The notes under the pieces were generated by a model. It did no database searches. It was not told the origin of the DNA and saw only the letters and a list, made by a program, of their open reading frames with translations. From positions 714,425 to 778,424 of the forward strand of contig NZ_KB911582.1 in the NCBI RefSeq assembly GCF_000383615.1: a stretch of 64,000 bases of DNA, written 5' to 3'. The stretch comes from Streptomyces canus 299MFChir4.1. GTDB lineage: Bacteria; Actinomycetota; Actinomycetes; Streptomycetales; Streptomycetaceae. The position numbers and the translations under genes are program-made. This document shows, piece after piece, positions 52,029-60,696 of the stretch (position 1 is its first letter; each line of letters starts with the position of its first letter).

Positions 52029-53963
52029 TCACACCCCGACGACCCTGCCGTACTGCTCCCGGACCTCCCGGTAACGCAGCAGCTCCGCCGCGACAGGATC
52101 CAGCACCCGCGCCCGCCCGCACCCGGACGCCGCCTCCCGCAACCGCCGTTCCGCCTCCACGCCGTACCGGCGCGCGGGCCCGCGCGCCGCCATCCGGCAG
52201 CTCCACTCGACGAGCGGACCGCCGATGATGCCGGCCACCATCAGCAGCACCGGAACCCCCAGGTTCGGCGCCATGACCCCGACGATCTGACCCACCAGCC
52301 AGAGCCCGCCGACGACTTGAAGGAGCGTCATGGACGCCTGCGCCAGCACGGCCACCGGCCACCAGCCCGGACGCGGCGGACGGCCCGGCGGCAGCCCGGC
52401 CCGGGCCGTCAGCTGGTCCAGCGCCTCGGGCAGCCCCTGGGAGCCGCGTACGGCCGCCTCGCGCACCGCCTGCGCCCACGGCGCGGGCAGTCCCGCCGAG
52501 GCCCGGTCGGCGAGCGTCCGTACGGCCTGCTCGACACGCTGCCGCGCGGTCGCCTCCTCGTCGGGCTGGGCGCGCAACGGCAGCCGGCCCGTGGCGGGTT
52601 CGCTCCGGTCCTGGTACCACCGCCACAGCCGCAGCCAGGGCGTCCCGCACGCGCGGTTGGCGTTGCGCAGCCAGGCGCGTTCGGCCGCCTCGCCCGCAGC
52701 GGTGGCGCCGACCGCGTCCGCGAGCCGGGCGGCGAAGTCCTCGCGCGCCTCCTCGCTCAGCCCGGTGCGCCGGCCCGTCGCGTAGACGGGCCGCAGCCGC
52801 CAGGCCGCCGCGTCCACGTCGGCCGCGATCCGCCGCGCCGGAGCCCCGCGCTCCGTCACGAACTGACCGAGCGCCTCCCGCAGTTCACCGATGCCGTCCC
52901 CGGTGAGCGCCGACAGCGCGAGCACGGTCGCGCCCGGTTCGCCGTACTCCCCGAGGGCGATCCCGTCCTCGTCCAGCAGCCGCCGCAGATCGTCGAGGAC
53001 CTGCTCGGCGGCCTCCCCGGGCAGCCGGTCGATCTGGTTGAGGACGACGAACATGACCTCCGCGTGGCCCGCCATGGGGCGCAGATAGCGCTCGTGCAGC
53101 ATCGCGTCGGCGTACTTCTCGGGGTCGACGACCCAGATGACGGCGTCGACGAGAGCCAGGATCCGGTCCACGTGCTCGCGGTGCTGGACGGCCGCCGAGT
53201 CGTGGTCGGGCAGGTCGATCAGGACGAGCCCGCGCAACTGTGCCTCCGACTCGGCGCTCTGCAGCGGGCGCCGCCGCAACCGGGGCGGGATGTTGAGCCG
53301 TTCGATGAGACTCGCCGAACCGTCGCTCCAGCTGCACGCGATCGGCGCGGCCGTGGTCGGCCGGCGCACCCCGGTCTCCGAGATGGCCACTCCGGCGAGC
53401 GTGTTGAACAGCTGCGACTTGCCGCTGCCCGTCGCGCCGGCGATGGCGACGACGGTGTGCTGCCCGGAGAGCCTGCGCCGGGCGGCCGCCTCGTCCAGGA
53501 CCTGGCCGGCCTCGGCGAGCGTCCGGCTGTCGAGCCGGGCCCGCGAGAGCCCTACGAGCTCCCGCAGCGCGTCCAGACGGGAGCGCAGGGGGGCGTCGTA
53601 CGCGAGCGGGGCCGCGGGCGGGGCGTTGGGCCCACGGACCTCCAATGCGGCGGCCTGCTCGGTCTCGGCGGTGACCCGACGTGCGATGAGCCCGTCGTCC
53701 CAGCCTCCCGCGGAGTCGGCGTCGGCCGGTTCGCCGGGGTGCTCCACGGCCTCTCCGCGCGCGTGTGCAGCCTCCTCCCGCGCGCGCCCCGGCCCCGCCT
53801 CCGTCCGCGCGGGACCGCTCTGCGCACTCTCCACGCGCGCGTGCCCGTCCTTCCCGCCCATGTCCGCGTCGCTCCCCACGGGTTCCTCGACCGGTCCCTC
53901 CCCGTTCTCCGATCCGGCGTCCCCCGTCTGCTCCGTGTGGTCCTGATCCGTGACGGCGGTCAT
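52029..53963 (-). CDS. dynB: Dynamin-like GTPase with C-terminal membrane helices
   Basis: The 644-residue protein has an acidic, variable N-terminus (~1-150). Its GTPase domain has G1 GATGSGKSQLFN, a G3-like LIDLPDHDS and G4 VLNQIDRLPG. A helical middle and two adjacent membrane helices follow (~540-590, SMTLLQVVGGLWLVGQIVGV and GVPVLLMVAGIIGG), then a short basic tail. A two-helix anchor fits DynB, which with DynA stabilises sporulation septa in Streptomyces. It begins three bases after the stop of the upstream GTPase gene, with GGAGAGG as SD. Assignment to DynB rests on gene order and architecture recalled from the literature. Confidence 0.8.
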   Translation of the reverse strand: MTAVTDQDHTEQTGDAGSENGEGPVEEPVGSDADMGGKDGHARVESAQSGPARTEAGPGRAREEAAHARGEAVEHPGEPADADSAGGWDDGLIARRVTAETEQAAALEVRGPNAPPAAPLAYDAPLRSRLDALRELVGLSRARLDSRTLAEAGQVLDEAAARRRLSGQHTVVAIAGATGSGKSQLFNTLAGVAISETGVRRPTTAAPIACSWSDGSASLIERLNIPPRLRRRPLQSAESEAQLRGLVLIDLPDHDSAAVQHREHVDRILALVDAVIWVVDPEKYADAMLHERYLRPMAGHAEVMFVVLNQIDRLPGEAAEQVLDDLRRLLDEDGIALGEYGEPGATVLALSALTGDGIGELREALGQFVTERGAPARRIAADVDAAAWRLRPVYATGRRTGLSEEAREDFAARLADAVGATAAGEAAERAWLRNANRACGTPWLRLWRWYQDRSEPATGRLPLRAQPDEEATARQRVEQAVRTLADRASAGLPAPWAQAVREAAVRGSQGLPEALDQLTARAGLPPGRPPRPGWWPVAVLAQASMTLLQVVGGLWLVGQIVGVMAPNLGVPVLLMVAGIIGGPLVEWSCRMAARGPARRYGVEAERRLREAASGCGRARVLDPVAAELLRYREVREQYGRVVGV

Positions 53964-53966
53964 CGG

Positions 53967-55571
53967 TCACCTCTCCTTCTGCAGTACGGACAGCGCGGCG
54001 ATGAGTTCGGCCTGGGGTTCGGGGTGTACGTCGAGGGCGTCGAGCGGGGCGAGCCGGCGCTCGCGTTCGGTGTGCACGACCCGGTCGAGGTGCTCGGCGA
54101 GCAGCCGTCCGCCCCGGTCGCGCAGTCGCAGGGCCCCGTGGGCGCCGATCCGTTCGGCGAGCCCCTCACCGGCGACCCGTGCCCGACGTCCGCCCAGCAG
54201 CGCGGTGGCGACGAGGGCTGCGACCGTCTCCGGGTCGGGCGCGACCCCGCGGTCGAGGTCGCGGATCTCCTCCTCGGCGTACTCCTCCAGCTCCCGCCGC
54301 CAGCGCCGTACGGCCATCCCGATCCGGTGTTCGGCGCTCTCCGCGGTCGGATCGCGGTTCGTCAGTTCCGGCGCGGCCGCGGCCGGTTCGCGCCGCCAGG
54401 CCTCGTCGACGCGCTCGTTGGCGGCGGTGACCGCGCACAGCAGGAGTGCGGCCAGGCTCTCCACCAGGGCGTCCAGGAGCTCTGCGGCGGTGCAGTCGAG
54501 GGGGAAGGCCCGCCAGCGCTTGAGGGCGTCACCGGCGAGCACCGCGCCGGCCTGGAGCCGCCCCCGCACGCGCGCGTACTCGCTGTCGTACGCCCCTTCG
54601 ACGGCGTTGGTGAGCCGCAGCGCGGCCGCGTACTGGGCGGCGGCCGCTCCGGCCAGCTCGGGCATCCGGGACTTGAGGGAGGCGAGGACACCGTGGGCCG
54701 TACGGGCGACGGCGTGCTGCCGGGCCGCGGGGTCCTGCACCTGGTGGACGAGCCAGGTCCGCAGCGATGCCACGGCGGTGGCCGGCAACAGCCCGCCGCC
54801 CCAGGCCGACTCGGGCAGTTCCGGCACCGTGAAGCGGGGCACGTCGCCGAGGCCCGCCTTGGTGAGCAGGGCGCCGTACTGCCGCGAGACCTCGGAGACG
54901 ACCTGATGCGGCACCCGGTCGAGGACGGTCACGAGGGTGGCGTCGTACTCCTTGGCGGTGCGCAGGAGATGCCAGGGGACGGCGTCGGCGTAGCGGGCGG
55001 CCGTGGTGACCATGATCCAGACGTCGGCGGCGCAGATCAGTTCGGCGGCGAGCGTGCGGTTGTCGGCCACCAGGGAGTCGACGTCGGGCGCGTCCAGGAG
55101 CGCGAGGCCCGGCGGGAGGGTGTCGGCGGTCTCGACGCGCAGCACGCGCGCGGGGTTCTCGCCGGGCAGCAGGAGTTCGTCGCCCGGCTCGTGGTGGGGC
55201 ACCCACACGCGCGTGAGGTCGGGCAGTACGCGCATTCCGCTGAACCAGTGATGGTCCTCCGGATGGCAGACCAGCACCGGCGTCCGGGTGGTCGGCCGCA
55301 GCACGCCCGCCTCGCTCACCCGCCGCCCCACAAGGGAGTTGACGAGGGTCGACTTGCCAGCCCCGGTGGAACCGCCCACCACGGCCAGCAACGGCGCTTC
55401 GGGGTCCCTCAACCGGGGCACCAGATAGTCGTCGAGCTGGGCGAGCAGTTCGTCGCGGTTGGCACGCGCGCGTGGGGCCCCCGCCAGGGGCAGCGGGAAG
55501 CGTGCGGCGGCGACACGGTCGCGCAGGGCGGAGAGTGCGTCGAGCAGCTGAGGCCGTACGTCCAAGGTCAC
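53967..55571 (-). CDS. dynA: Dynamin-like GTPase (first gene of operon)
   Basis: The 534-residue protein has the G1 motif [15 protein letters not shown] (~50-64), a G3-like [10 protein letters not shown] and G4-like [10 protein letters not shown], then a long helical region ([20 protein letters not shown]). No clear membrane helix, unlike its partner. In Streptomyces, DynA and DynB form a complex at sporulation septa with SsgB and SepF-type partners. The GTG at 55571 ([16 protein letters not shown]) is chosen; another GTG is one codon upstream, and a longer ATG frame adds ~20 low-quality residues. No SD is obvious, so the transcript may be nearly leaderless. Confidence 0.8.
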   Translation of the reverse strand: MTLDVRPQLLDALSALRDRVAAARFPLPLAGAPRARANRDELLAQLDDYLVPRLRDPEAPLLAVVGGSTGAGKSTLVNSLVGRRVSEAGVLRPTTRTPVLVCHPEDHHWFSGMRVLPDLTRVWVPHHEPGDELLLPGENPARVLRVETADTLPPGLALLDAPDVDSLVADNRTLAAELICAADVWIMVTTAARYADAVPWHLLRTAKEYDATLVTVLDRVPHQVVSEVSRQYGALLTKAGLGDVPRFTVPELPESAWGGGLLPATAVASLRTWLVHQVQDPAARQHAVARTAHGVLASLKSRMPELAGAAAAQYAAALRLTNAVEGAYDSEYARVRGRLQAGAVLAGDALKRWRAFPLDCTAAELLDALVESLAALLLCAVTAANERVDEAWRREPAAAAPELTNRDPTAESAEHRIGMAVRRWRRELEEYAEEEIRDLDRGVAPDPETVAALVATALLGGRRARVAGEGLAERIGAHGALRLRDRGGRLLAEHLDRVVHTERERRLAPLDALDVHPEPQAELIAALSVLQKER

Positions 55572-55574
55572 CAC

Positions 55575-55896
55575 ATGTGAAGAATGCCCAATTTTGGGGG
55601 AATTCTGAAGCATATGGCCATGTCTGCGCGCCGACCGGACACAAGGGGCGGAAGGGATGACTGGGACGCAGGCACAGTCCAGGCATAACGAGTGCACAAC
55701 ACCCGGTGCGCGAGGCGCCAAAAGCGATGCACGATTCGTACCTGCCTGCGATTATCAGGACCGCTTCACTGAACCTCCACATCGAGCCACGGAGGCGAAG
55801 CAACAGGGACAAGGTCGTGGGAGCCCTATCCTTGTCCCCGGCAACGTCACGGAACGGCCCACACCCGGGCACCCAAGACAGAGGCCACCACACCCG
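55575..55896. other. Intergenic region between dynA and tRNA-Arg
   Basis: It holds the divergent promoters of the dynAB operon and of the tRNA. A 66-codon frame from 55706 has poor GC3 bias and no SD, so it is not called. No repeat or RNA fold stands out apart from the AT-richer patch near 55580-55615. Confidence 0.45.
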
Positions 55897-55969
55897 GCCC
55901 CCGTAGCTCAGTGGATAGAGCAGGCGCCTTCTAAGCGCTTGGCCGCAGGTTCGAGTCCTGCCGGGGGCG
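55897..55969 (+). tRNA. tRNA-Arg (anticodon TCT)
   Basis: The 73-base cloverleaf has acceptor arms GCCCCCG/CGGGGGC, D-arm GCTC-AGTGGATA-GAGC, anticodon stem GGCGC/GCGCT with loop CTTCTAA (anticodon TCT, reading AGA), and T-arm GCAGG-TTCGAGT-CCTGC. CCA is not encoded. A T-run (TTTTTT) ~35 bases downstream may end transcription. No integrase or duplicated 3' end is visible, so it does not serve as an att site here. Confidence 0.95.
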
Positions 55970-56112
55970 CAAACACCTTCTGACCACGCGGTTCGGGCAG
56001 AGGGTTTTTTCATGTCCGCCCCGCGCGGCCGTATGCGGCCAGGCGCCCCGGGGCAGTGCGAGCGCGAGTCCGGGCAACGAAGGGGGCCGGTGACGGGGGC
56101 AAGGAGACCGCC

Positions 56113-56370
56113 GTCACACGGCTGGACGCGGGCCGCTTCGGGCCCTAGGCGCTCGCCGGGCCGGACCGCTTCTCCCACCTGGAGGTCGTCTATCACTTCG
56201 ACCGCGTGCATCGGCGTCTCCCGCTGCCTGCTGCTGCGCACCGACGGCCTCGACATCAAGCCCCACCTGCCCGAGTTCGGTCCGCAGGCCCCACGGACCA
56301 GCCCGCCTGGGCGACCGAGCTCATGCGCGACTACTACGCACGGCGCGGCACTGACAGTGCGGCGGCGTAA
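56113..56370 (+). pseudogene. trmO: Decayed TrmO/TsaA-like methyltransferase gene
   Basis: Fragments of a TrmO (tRNA t6A37 N6-methyltransferase, YaeB/TsaA family) are readable across two frames. VTRLDAGRFGP, a TAG stop, then ALAGPDRFSHLEVVYHFDRV come first. In another frame follows IGVSRCLLLRTDGLDIKPHL with PEFGPQ, and back in the first frame DQPAWATELMRDYYARRGTD before a stop. The middle of the domain, including the GARHPR region, is deleted. No intact start or SD. It lies just downstream of the tRNA-Arg gene. The decay looks real because several independent lesions are present. Confidence 0.7.
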
Positions 56371-56384
56371 AGTCGATCACCCTG

Positions 56385-56433
56385 ACCGGACCAGGCACCC
56401 GGACCAGGTACCGGACCAAGAACCGGATCAAGC
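56385..56433. repeat. Short tandem repeat in the dehydrogenase leader
   Basis: Four imperfect copies of GGACCAGGCACC, GGACCAGGTACC, GGACCAAGAACC and GGATCAAGCAGG with period ~12-13 bases lie directly upstream of the 2-hydroxyacid dehydrogenase gene. They overlap its likely promoter or leader. Confidence 0.5.
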
Positions 56434-56448
56434 AGGGGAAGGACCGAC

Positions 56449-57408
56449 ATGCGTCTGCGCTGTGCCGTGCTCGACGACTTCCAGCGGGCGGCGGGCGACT
56501 TCGCCGACTGGTCACCGCTCGCGGACCGGGTCGACGTCGTGTCCCACGCCACCCACTTCACCGACGAGGACGCCCTGGCCGCCGCTCTCGCCGACGCCGA
56601 CATCGTGGTCACCCTGCGCGAGCGCGTCCCCTTCCCGGCCTCCCTCATCGCCCGCCTGCCCCAACTCAAGCTGCTCATCGCCTCCGGCATGCGCAACTCC
56701 GTCATCGACTACGCGGCCGCCGAGGCGCACGGCGTCACCGTCTGCGGTACGGCGAGTTCGTCGGCCCCGCCGGTCGAGCTGACCTGGGCGCTGCTGCTGG
56801 GCCTCGCCCGCGGGATCGTCGAGGAGAGCAACTCCCTGCGCGCCAACGGCCCCTGGCAGTCCACCGTCGGCGCCGACCTGCACGGCCGCCGGCTCGGACT
56901 GCTCGGCCTCGGGAAGATCGGCGGCCGGGTGGCGCAGGTAGGGCTCGCCTTCGGGATGGAAGTCAGCGCCTGGAGCCAGAACCTCACCCGGGAGCGCGCC
57001 GACGAGGTGGGCGTGCACCTGGCCGGATCCAAGGAGCAGCTGCTGGCCGAGAGCGACTTCGTCTCCGTCCACCTCGCCCTCGGCGACCGCACCCGAGGCC
57101 TGCTCGGCCCCGCCGAACTCGCTCTCCTCAAGCCCACCGCCTACCTGGTCAACACCTCGCGCGCGGCGATCGTCGACCAGGACGCGCTCCTCGCCGCCCT
57201 GCACGAAGGACGGATCGCCGGAGCGGGCGTCGACGTCTTCGACACCGAGCCCCTCCCCGCCGACCACCCCATGCGCACGGCACCGCGCCTGCTCGCCACC
57301 CCGCACCTCGGCTATGTCTCGCGCGCCAACTACGCGACCTACTACGGCCAGGCCGTCGAGAACATCGAGGCATACCTGGCGGGTGCCCCCGTACGACGGC
57401 TCCCCTGA
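56449..57408 (+). CDS. D-2-hydroxyacid dehydrogenase family protein
   Basis: The 319-residue enzyme has the NAD-binding motif GLLGLGKIGGRVAQVG (~147-162), the Arg in VNTSRAAIVDQDALLAAL, the Glu in AGVDVFDTEPLPADHP and the catalytic His in ATPHLGYVS. All expected catalytic residues are present. Members reduce 2-oxoacids or oxidise phosphoglycerate-like substrates; specificity is not evident. The ATG has AGGGGAAGGA six bases upstream. It stands alone between the trmO remnant and a chaplin gene. Confidence 0.9.
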   Translation: MRLRCAVLDDFQRAAGDFADWSPLADRVDVVSHATHFTDEDALAAALADADIVVTLRERVPFPASLIARLPQLKLLIASGMRNSVIDYAAAEAHGVTVCGTASSSAPPVELTWALLLGLARGIVEESNSLRANGPWQSTVGADLHGRRLGLLGLGKIGGRVAQVGLAFGMEVSAWSQNLTRERADEVGVHLAGSKEQLLAESDFVSVHLALGDRTRGLLGPAELALLKPTAYLVNTSRAAIVDQDALLAALHEGRIAGAGVDVFDTEPLPADHPMRTAPRLLATPHLGYVSRANYATYYGQAVENIEAYLAGAPVRRLP

Positions 57409-57546
57409 GATGTGCGGTAGACGGCCCTCCGCCTCAAGAAGGGTGATCCGCACATGAACGCCGTTACCAGGAGTGAGCCTTCGCGTTGAACGGGAAGTGC
57501 GACGGCTCGTCCTGCCGCCGCACTTACCGATCAGAAGGAGAACGTG

Positions 57547-57840
57547 ATGTCTCGCATCGCGAAGGCAGCAGGTGTCGCCCTCGGCACCGGTGCCGTGGTC
57601 ATCGGTGGCGCCGGCCTGGCCCTGGCGGACGCGGGTGCGGACGGCGCCGCCGTCGGTTCGCCTGGCGTCCTGTCCGGCAACGTCGTCCAGGTCCCGATCC
57701 ACATCCCGGTCAACGTGTGCGGGAACACCGTCAACGTGATCGGTCTGCTGAACCCGGCCTTCGGCAACAGCTGCGCCAACGTCAGCGACAGCCACAAGGG
57801 CAACCCGGGCCCGGGTGGGCACGGCGGCTACGGCGGCTGA
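57547..57840 (+). CDS. Chaplin with Gly-rich C-terminal tail
   Basis: The 97-residue secreted protein has a signal peptide (~1-28, VVIGGAGLALA). A chaplin domain follows, with SPGVLSGNVVQVPIHIPVNV, Cys in NVCGNTVNVIGLLNPAFGNS and a second Cys in CANVSD. Chaplins assemble into the amyloid-like hydrophobic layer that lets aerial hyphae leave the medium. It is a short chaplin, but carries an extra HKGNPGPGGHGGYGG tail not usual in the short forms. SD GAAGGAG precedes the ATG. A terminator follows. Confidence 0.93.
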   Translation: MSRIAKAAGVALGTGAVVIGGAGLALADAGADGAAVGSPGVLSGNVVQVPIHIPVNVCGNTVNVIGLLNPAFGNSCANVSDSHKGNPGPGGHGGYGG

Positions 57841-57857
57841 TCGTCCGTACGCGCACC

Positions 57858-57888
57858 AGAGCCCCGGCACCTCGAGCGCCGGGGCTCT
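57858..57888 (+). terminator. Terminator after chaplin gene
   Basis: AGAGCCCCGGC and GCCGGGGCTCT form a perfect 11-bp stem with a 9-base loop, followed by TCCCTT, 18 bases after the stop. Confidence 0.85.
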
Positions 57889-57940
57889 TCCCTTGCCCGG
57901 TCCCCTGTCCCCGGTCCCCGTTCCCCTCTCTGCCCGGTCC

Positions 57941-58807
57941 TCAGCCGTACCGGTAGATCCCGCTGACGTCCTCCAGCTGATCCGGCGTCACGTCCCATGG
58001 CGGCAACTTCTCGTGCCGGGCCACGACCCGCTCGTACTGGTCGCTCGCCGGGCCGGGCGGCCTCGCGGGCTGATAGCGGGCGCCGCCGTGCCGCCGCTGC
58101 CAGCGGTACCAGCACAGGTCGATGAAGGCGTGGTGCATCCAGAAGACGGGGTCGTTGACGGACGCGCCGCCGACCATGGCCCCGCCGACCCAGCGGTGCA
58201 CCCGGTTGTGGTTGCGCCAGGCGGCACTGCCCCGGCCGCTGCCCCACCCTTCCAGCTTGTTGCGGAAGCCCTTGGTCACTGTCGAGTTCCACGGGGAGAC
58301 GTCGTAGACGGGGTCGGCGAGCGCCCCCTCCAGCTCGGTTTTGGTCGGCAGCGCGAGGGGGGCTGCGGCGCGCCCGAGGTCCCGGGTGAGGAACTCCCCG
58401 TCGGTGACGCCCTCCGTGAGGGTCCAGTTGCCGCTCGCGTAGGCGAACGGCCCGGTCATCACCTGGCGGTCCGAGCGCCGCCCGTTGCCGCCGAGGAGGT
58501 CCTTGGTCCAGGGCGCGGACGTTGTCGTACGGTCCCGGGTCCAGTCCCAGTACGGCACCGTCACCGACGAGTCCACGCGGCGCAGCGCCCGCTCCAGGTC
58601 CAGCAGGAAGCGGCGGTGCCAGGGCAGGAAGGAGGGCGCCATGTGAGCCGTCCGCAGACCGTCCTCGCCGTCGGAGACGTAGTACTGGATATGCGTGCGC
58701 ACGAACTCGTCGTACTCACCGCGCCGTTTCAGCTCCAGCATCGCCTGCACGAACCGCCGCTTCTCGGCGGCGGTCAGGGTGCTGACGTCCTTACGCGTGT
58801 ACACCAT
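57941..58807 (-). CDS. melC2: Tyrosinase
   Basis: The 288-residue type-3 copper enzyme has CuA ligands in THIQYYV, the AHMAPSF His and PWHRRFLLDLE, and CuB ligands in NHNRVHRWVGG and WMHHAFIDLCWYRWQ. PYWDWTRD is the conserved core. It oxidises tyrosine/phenols to quinones and gives melanin. No signal peptide; secretion depends on the partner MelC1. The ATG lies inside the 3' end of melC1 (17-base overlap), so the two are translationally coupled. Confidence 0.95.
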   Translation of the reverse strand: MVYTRKDVSTLTAAEKRRFVQAMLELKRRGEYDEFVRTHIQYYVSDGEDGLRTAHMAPSFLPWHRRFLLDLERALRRVDSSVTVPYWDWTRDRTTTSAPWTKDLLGGNGRRSDRQVMTGPFAYASGNWTLTEGVTDGEFLTRDLGRAAAPLALPTKTELEGALADPVYDVSPWNSTVTKGFRNKLEGWGSGRGSAAWRNHNRVHRWVGGAMVGGASVNDPVFWMHHAFIDLCWYRWQRRHGGARYQPARPPGPASDQYERVVARHEKLPPWDVTPDQLEDVSGIYRYG

Positions 58808-59270
58808 GGTGTCCCCCCATGTGCGCGTGGTCGGCCGTGGTCGTGTCGCGCGGCCGCTGTCCCGGCCCCAGTTCGTCGACGGCCGCGCGGGCCGCCTCCA
58901 GCGGGGTCGGGTACGAGCGGTAGTGGTCGATCATGCTCAGCCAGCTGCCGTCGGCGCGGCGCATGAGGTGCAGCGGTCGGCCGTCCACGGTGACGTGCCA
59001 CGGGGCAGCGGCGACGGGGCGCCCGGCGGCGGTCATCCGCGAGCCGCGGATGCGCCGGCCGCGGTGGGTCTCGTCGAACTCGTCGGCCAGGTCCGCGGGT
59101 CGCGCGGCCCGGCGCACCGGCCGGGAGGCCGCGACGACGGGGGCCAGCGCCAGGGCCACGGCCGTGACGAGCAGCCCGCGCAGCGCGTCCCGCCGCGCGG
59201 TGCGCACCGGCCCGGGTCTCACCGCCCCCGTTTCGGCGCTCGCCACTCCCCCACCCACGCTGACGACCAT
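58791..59270 (-). CDS. melC1: Tyrosinase copper-chaperone/export cofactor
   Basis: The 159-residue secreted protein has an N-terminal arginine pair region and signal-like helix (RRDALRGLLVTAVALALAPV, ~30-50; probably Tat-dependent). The MelC1 domain follows (RRIRGSRMTAAG, WHVTVDGRPLHLMRRADGSW, YRSYPTPLEAARAAVDELG), with a His-rich C-terminus (HAHMGGHHGVHA) that may pass copper. MelC1 delivers copper to MelC2 and drags it through the membrane. GAGGAG SD. It overlaps melC2. Confidence 0.93.
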   Translation of the reverse strand: MVVSVGGGVASAETGAVRPGPVRTARRDALRGLLVTAVALALAPVVAASRPVRRAARPADLADEFDETHRGRRIRGSRMTAAGRPVAAAPWHVTVDGRPLHLMRRADGSWLSMIDHYRSYPTPLEAARAAVDELGPGQRPRDTTTADHAHMGGHHGVHA

Positions 59271-59449
59271 CGTGCACTCCTCGTCCGGTTCCGATGTACA
59301 CAGCGGTAACCGCCCGAGGGCCCCCGTGGTCACTCCCGCGGTCCGGGCCGTCCCGGAGAGCCGGCGGGCCCGGGTGCCGCTGCCCGGCCCCCGGCCCCCG
59401 GGCCCCGGCCCCCGGGCCCCTGTGCAGAGTTCGCCGCGTCGGCGCGGTC

Positions 59450-59962
59450 CTACAGGCCCGGTCCCATGCCCAGGTCCGCGCCGGGCACCGTCTGCAGGAC
59501 CGGGGCGAGGATGCCGACCTGCGGGAGCTTCGTGTCGGGCAGGCCCATGTGGTCGGGGTTCGGCCGCGTCAGCGGGGCGTCCACGCTCAGGCCGGGCGAC
59601 AGGGTGCGCAGGTCGGAGACGGGTACGCCGACACCGACGTGGTCGAAGTCCGTTCCGAGGACGTGGGGCACGGGCGCGCGCATGCCCGCGCCGGGCAGGC
59701 CGCCGGTGATCGGCAGCTGCGGCAGGGTCCGCGCGGGGAGGAGCCGGCCCTCGACGAACTGCGGGCCGTCCGGCTTGCCCGGCCTCGGCAGCGGGATCTC
59801 GCCGCTCAGGCTGGGCAGCTCCATGTGGAGGGTCTTCTCGGCGGCATCCAGCGGCACCGGGACGGGGACCGTGCCGACCGCGGCGGCGGGCGCGGCGGCA
59901 GCGCCCATGGCGGCCGCGACGCCGGTGACGACGGCGGCAAGGGTTCGGGGGGTCGACTTCAT
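59450..59962 (-). CDS. Secreted hypothetical protein
   Basis: The 170-residue protein has a signal peptide (~1-28, AVVTGVAAAMGAAAAPAAA). The mature part is Pro/Leu/Gly-rich with motifs such as PVPVPLDAAEKTLHMELPSL, GLPGAGMRAPVPHVLGTDFD and HVGVGVPVSDLRTL. No Cys, no domain recognised. The Pro-Val-rich composition suggests an extended surface or wall-associated protein. The SD (AAAGGGA) is distant. It sits in a cluster of cell-surface genes. Function unknown. Confidence 0.75.
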   Translation of the reverse strand: MKSTPRTLAAVVTGVAAAMGAAAAPAAAVGTVPVPVPLDAAEKTLHMELPSLSGEIPLPRPGKPDGPQFVEGRLLPARTLPQLPITGGLPGAGMRAPVPHVLGTDFDHVGVGVPVSDLRTLSPGLSVDAPLTRPNPDHMGLPDTKLPQVGILAPVLQTVPGADLGMGPGL

Positions 59963-60086
59963 GGCAGGTGCGGTCCCTTTCAGGGTTCGGGGGCTCAACG
60001 TCCTTACCGCGTAACGATGCTGGGGCGGTCACCAGCGCAAGAATCCCCCGGGTGCCGCAGTAGTACGACGAACCGACAGCGCCCGG

Positions 60087-60692
60087 TCAGCTCGTCCAGA
60101 AGTCCCACCAGCGGGTCAGGACCAGCATTCCGACGATCCCGATGTGCAGCACCGGGGGCACCCAGGTGAACTCGTCGAGGAACGTCCGCAGCGGGGCGGG
60201 CGCGGGCAGGAACCGATGGCGTACGGCGTGCGAGGCGACGTACCAGAACAACAGGATCGTGGCGGCCCACGCCAGACAGCACCACAGGCACAGCGCGTTG
60301 ATCCGGTACAGCGACTGGAACTGCAGCCACGACACGAACCCGACGCCGAACAGGCAGCCGGCACCGAAGAGCAGCCAGTACCAGCGGGGCAGGCGGGCGC
60401 CCGCGAGCAGGCTCATGCCGACGCAGATCACGATGCCGTAGGCGACCAGGCCCAGCATCGGGTTGGGGAACCCGAAGGCCGAGGCCTGGTCGCTCTCCAT
60501 GACGCTGCCGCAGGACACCACCGGGTTGAGGCTGCACCCGGGGGTGAAGTCCGGGTCCTCCAGCAGCTTGAACTTGTCGAGCGTGATCACCCAGGAGGCC
60601 AGCAGCCCGGCCGCGCCCGTGATCACCAGCAGCAGGGCGAAGGCACGGCCCGCGCCCGCCGGTTCTGGCGGGTGCTGTCCCGGGGTGGCCAC
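60087..60692 (-). CDS. VKOR-family disulfide oxidoreductase
   Basis: The 201-residue membrane protein has about five helices. Active-site cysteines are in LCLWCCLAW (~135-143; CxxC), and the loop pair is Cys-x7-Cys in GCSLNPVVSCGS (~52-63). Bacterial VKOR homologues reoxidise periplasmic thiol oxidoreductases using quinones, helping disulfide formation in secreted proteins. GTG start, four bases after the stop of the upstream hypothetical gene, so the two likely form an operon. The nearby chaplins and tyrosinase cofactor are secreted products that could benefit (inference). Confidence 0.9.
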   Translation of the reverse strand: MATPGQHPPEPAGAGRAFALLLVITGAAGLLASWVITLDKFKLLEDPDFTPGCSLNPVVSCGSVMESDQASAFGFPNPMLGLVAYGIVICVGMSLLAGARLPRWYWLLFGAGCLFGVGFVSWLQFQSLYRINALCLWCCLAWAATILLFWYVASHAVRHRFLPAPAPLRTFLDEFTWVPPVLHIGIVGMLVLTRWWDFWTS

Positions 60693-60696
60693 GGCG

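Noticed and set aside
50892..55580. A 1562-codon open frame on the plus strand
   Set aside because: It runs antisense to the thioester protein, ssbB, dynB and dynA, all of which have clear motifs. Long antisense frames are a by-product of GC-rich codon bias.
55706..55906. 66-codon frame upstream of tRNA-Arg
   Set aside because: No SD, weak GC3 bias, and it ends inside the tRNA gene.
55897..55969. tRNA-Arg as an integration site of a mobile element
   Set aside because: No integrase, no direct repeat of the tRNA 3' end, and flanking genes are core streptomycete functions.
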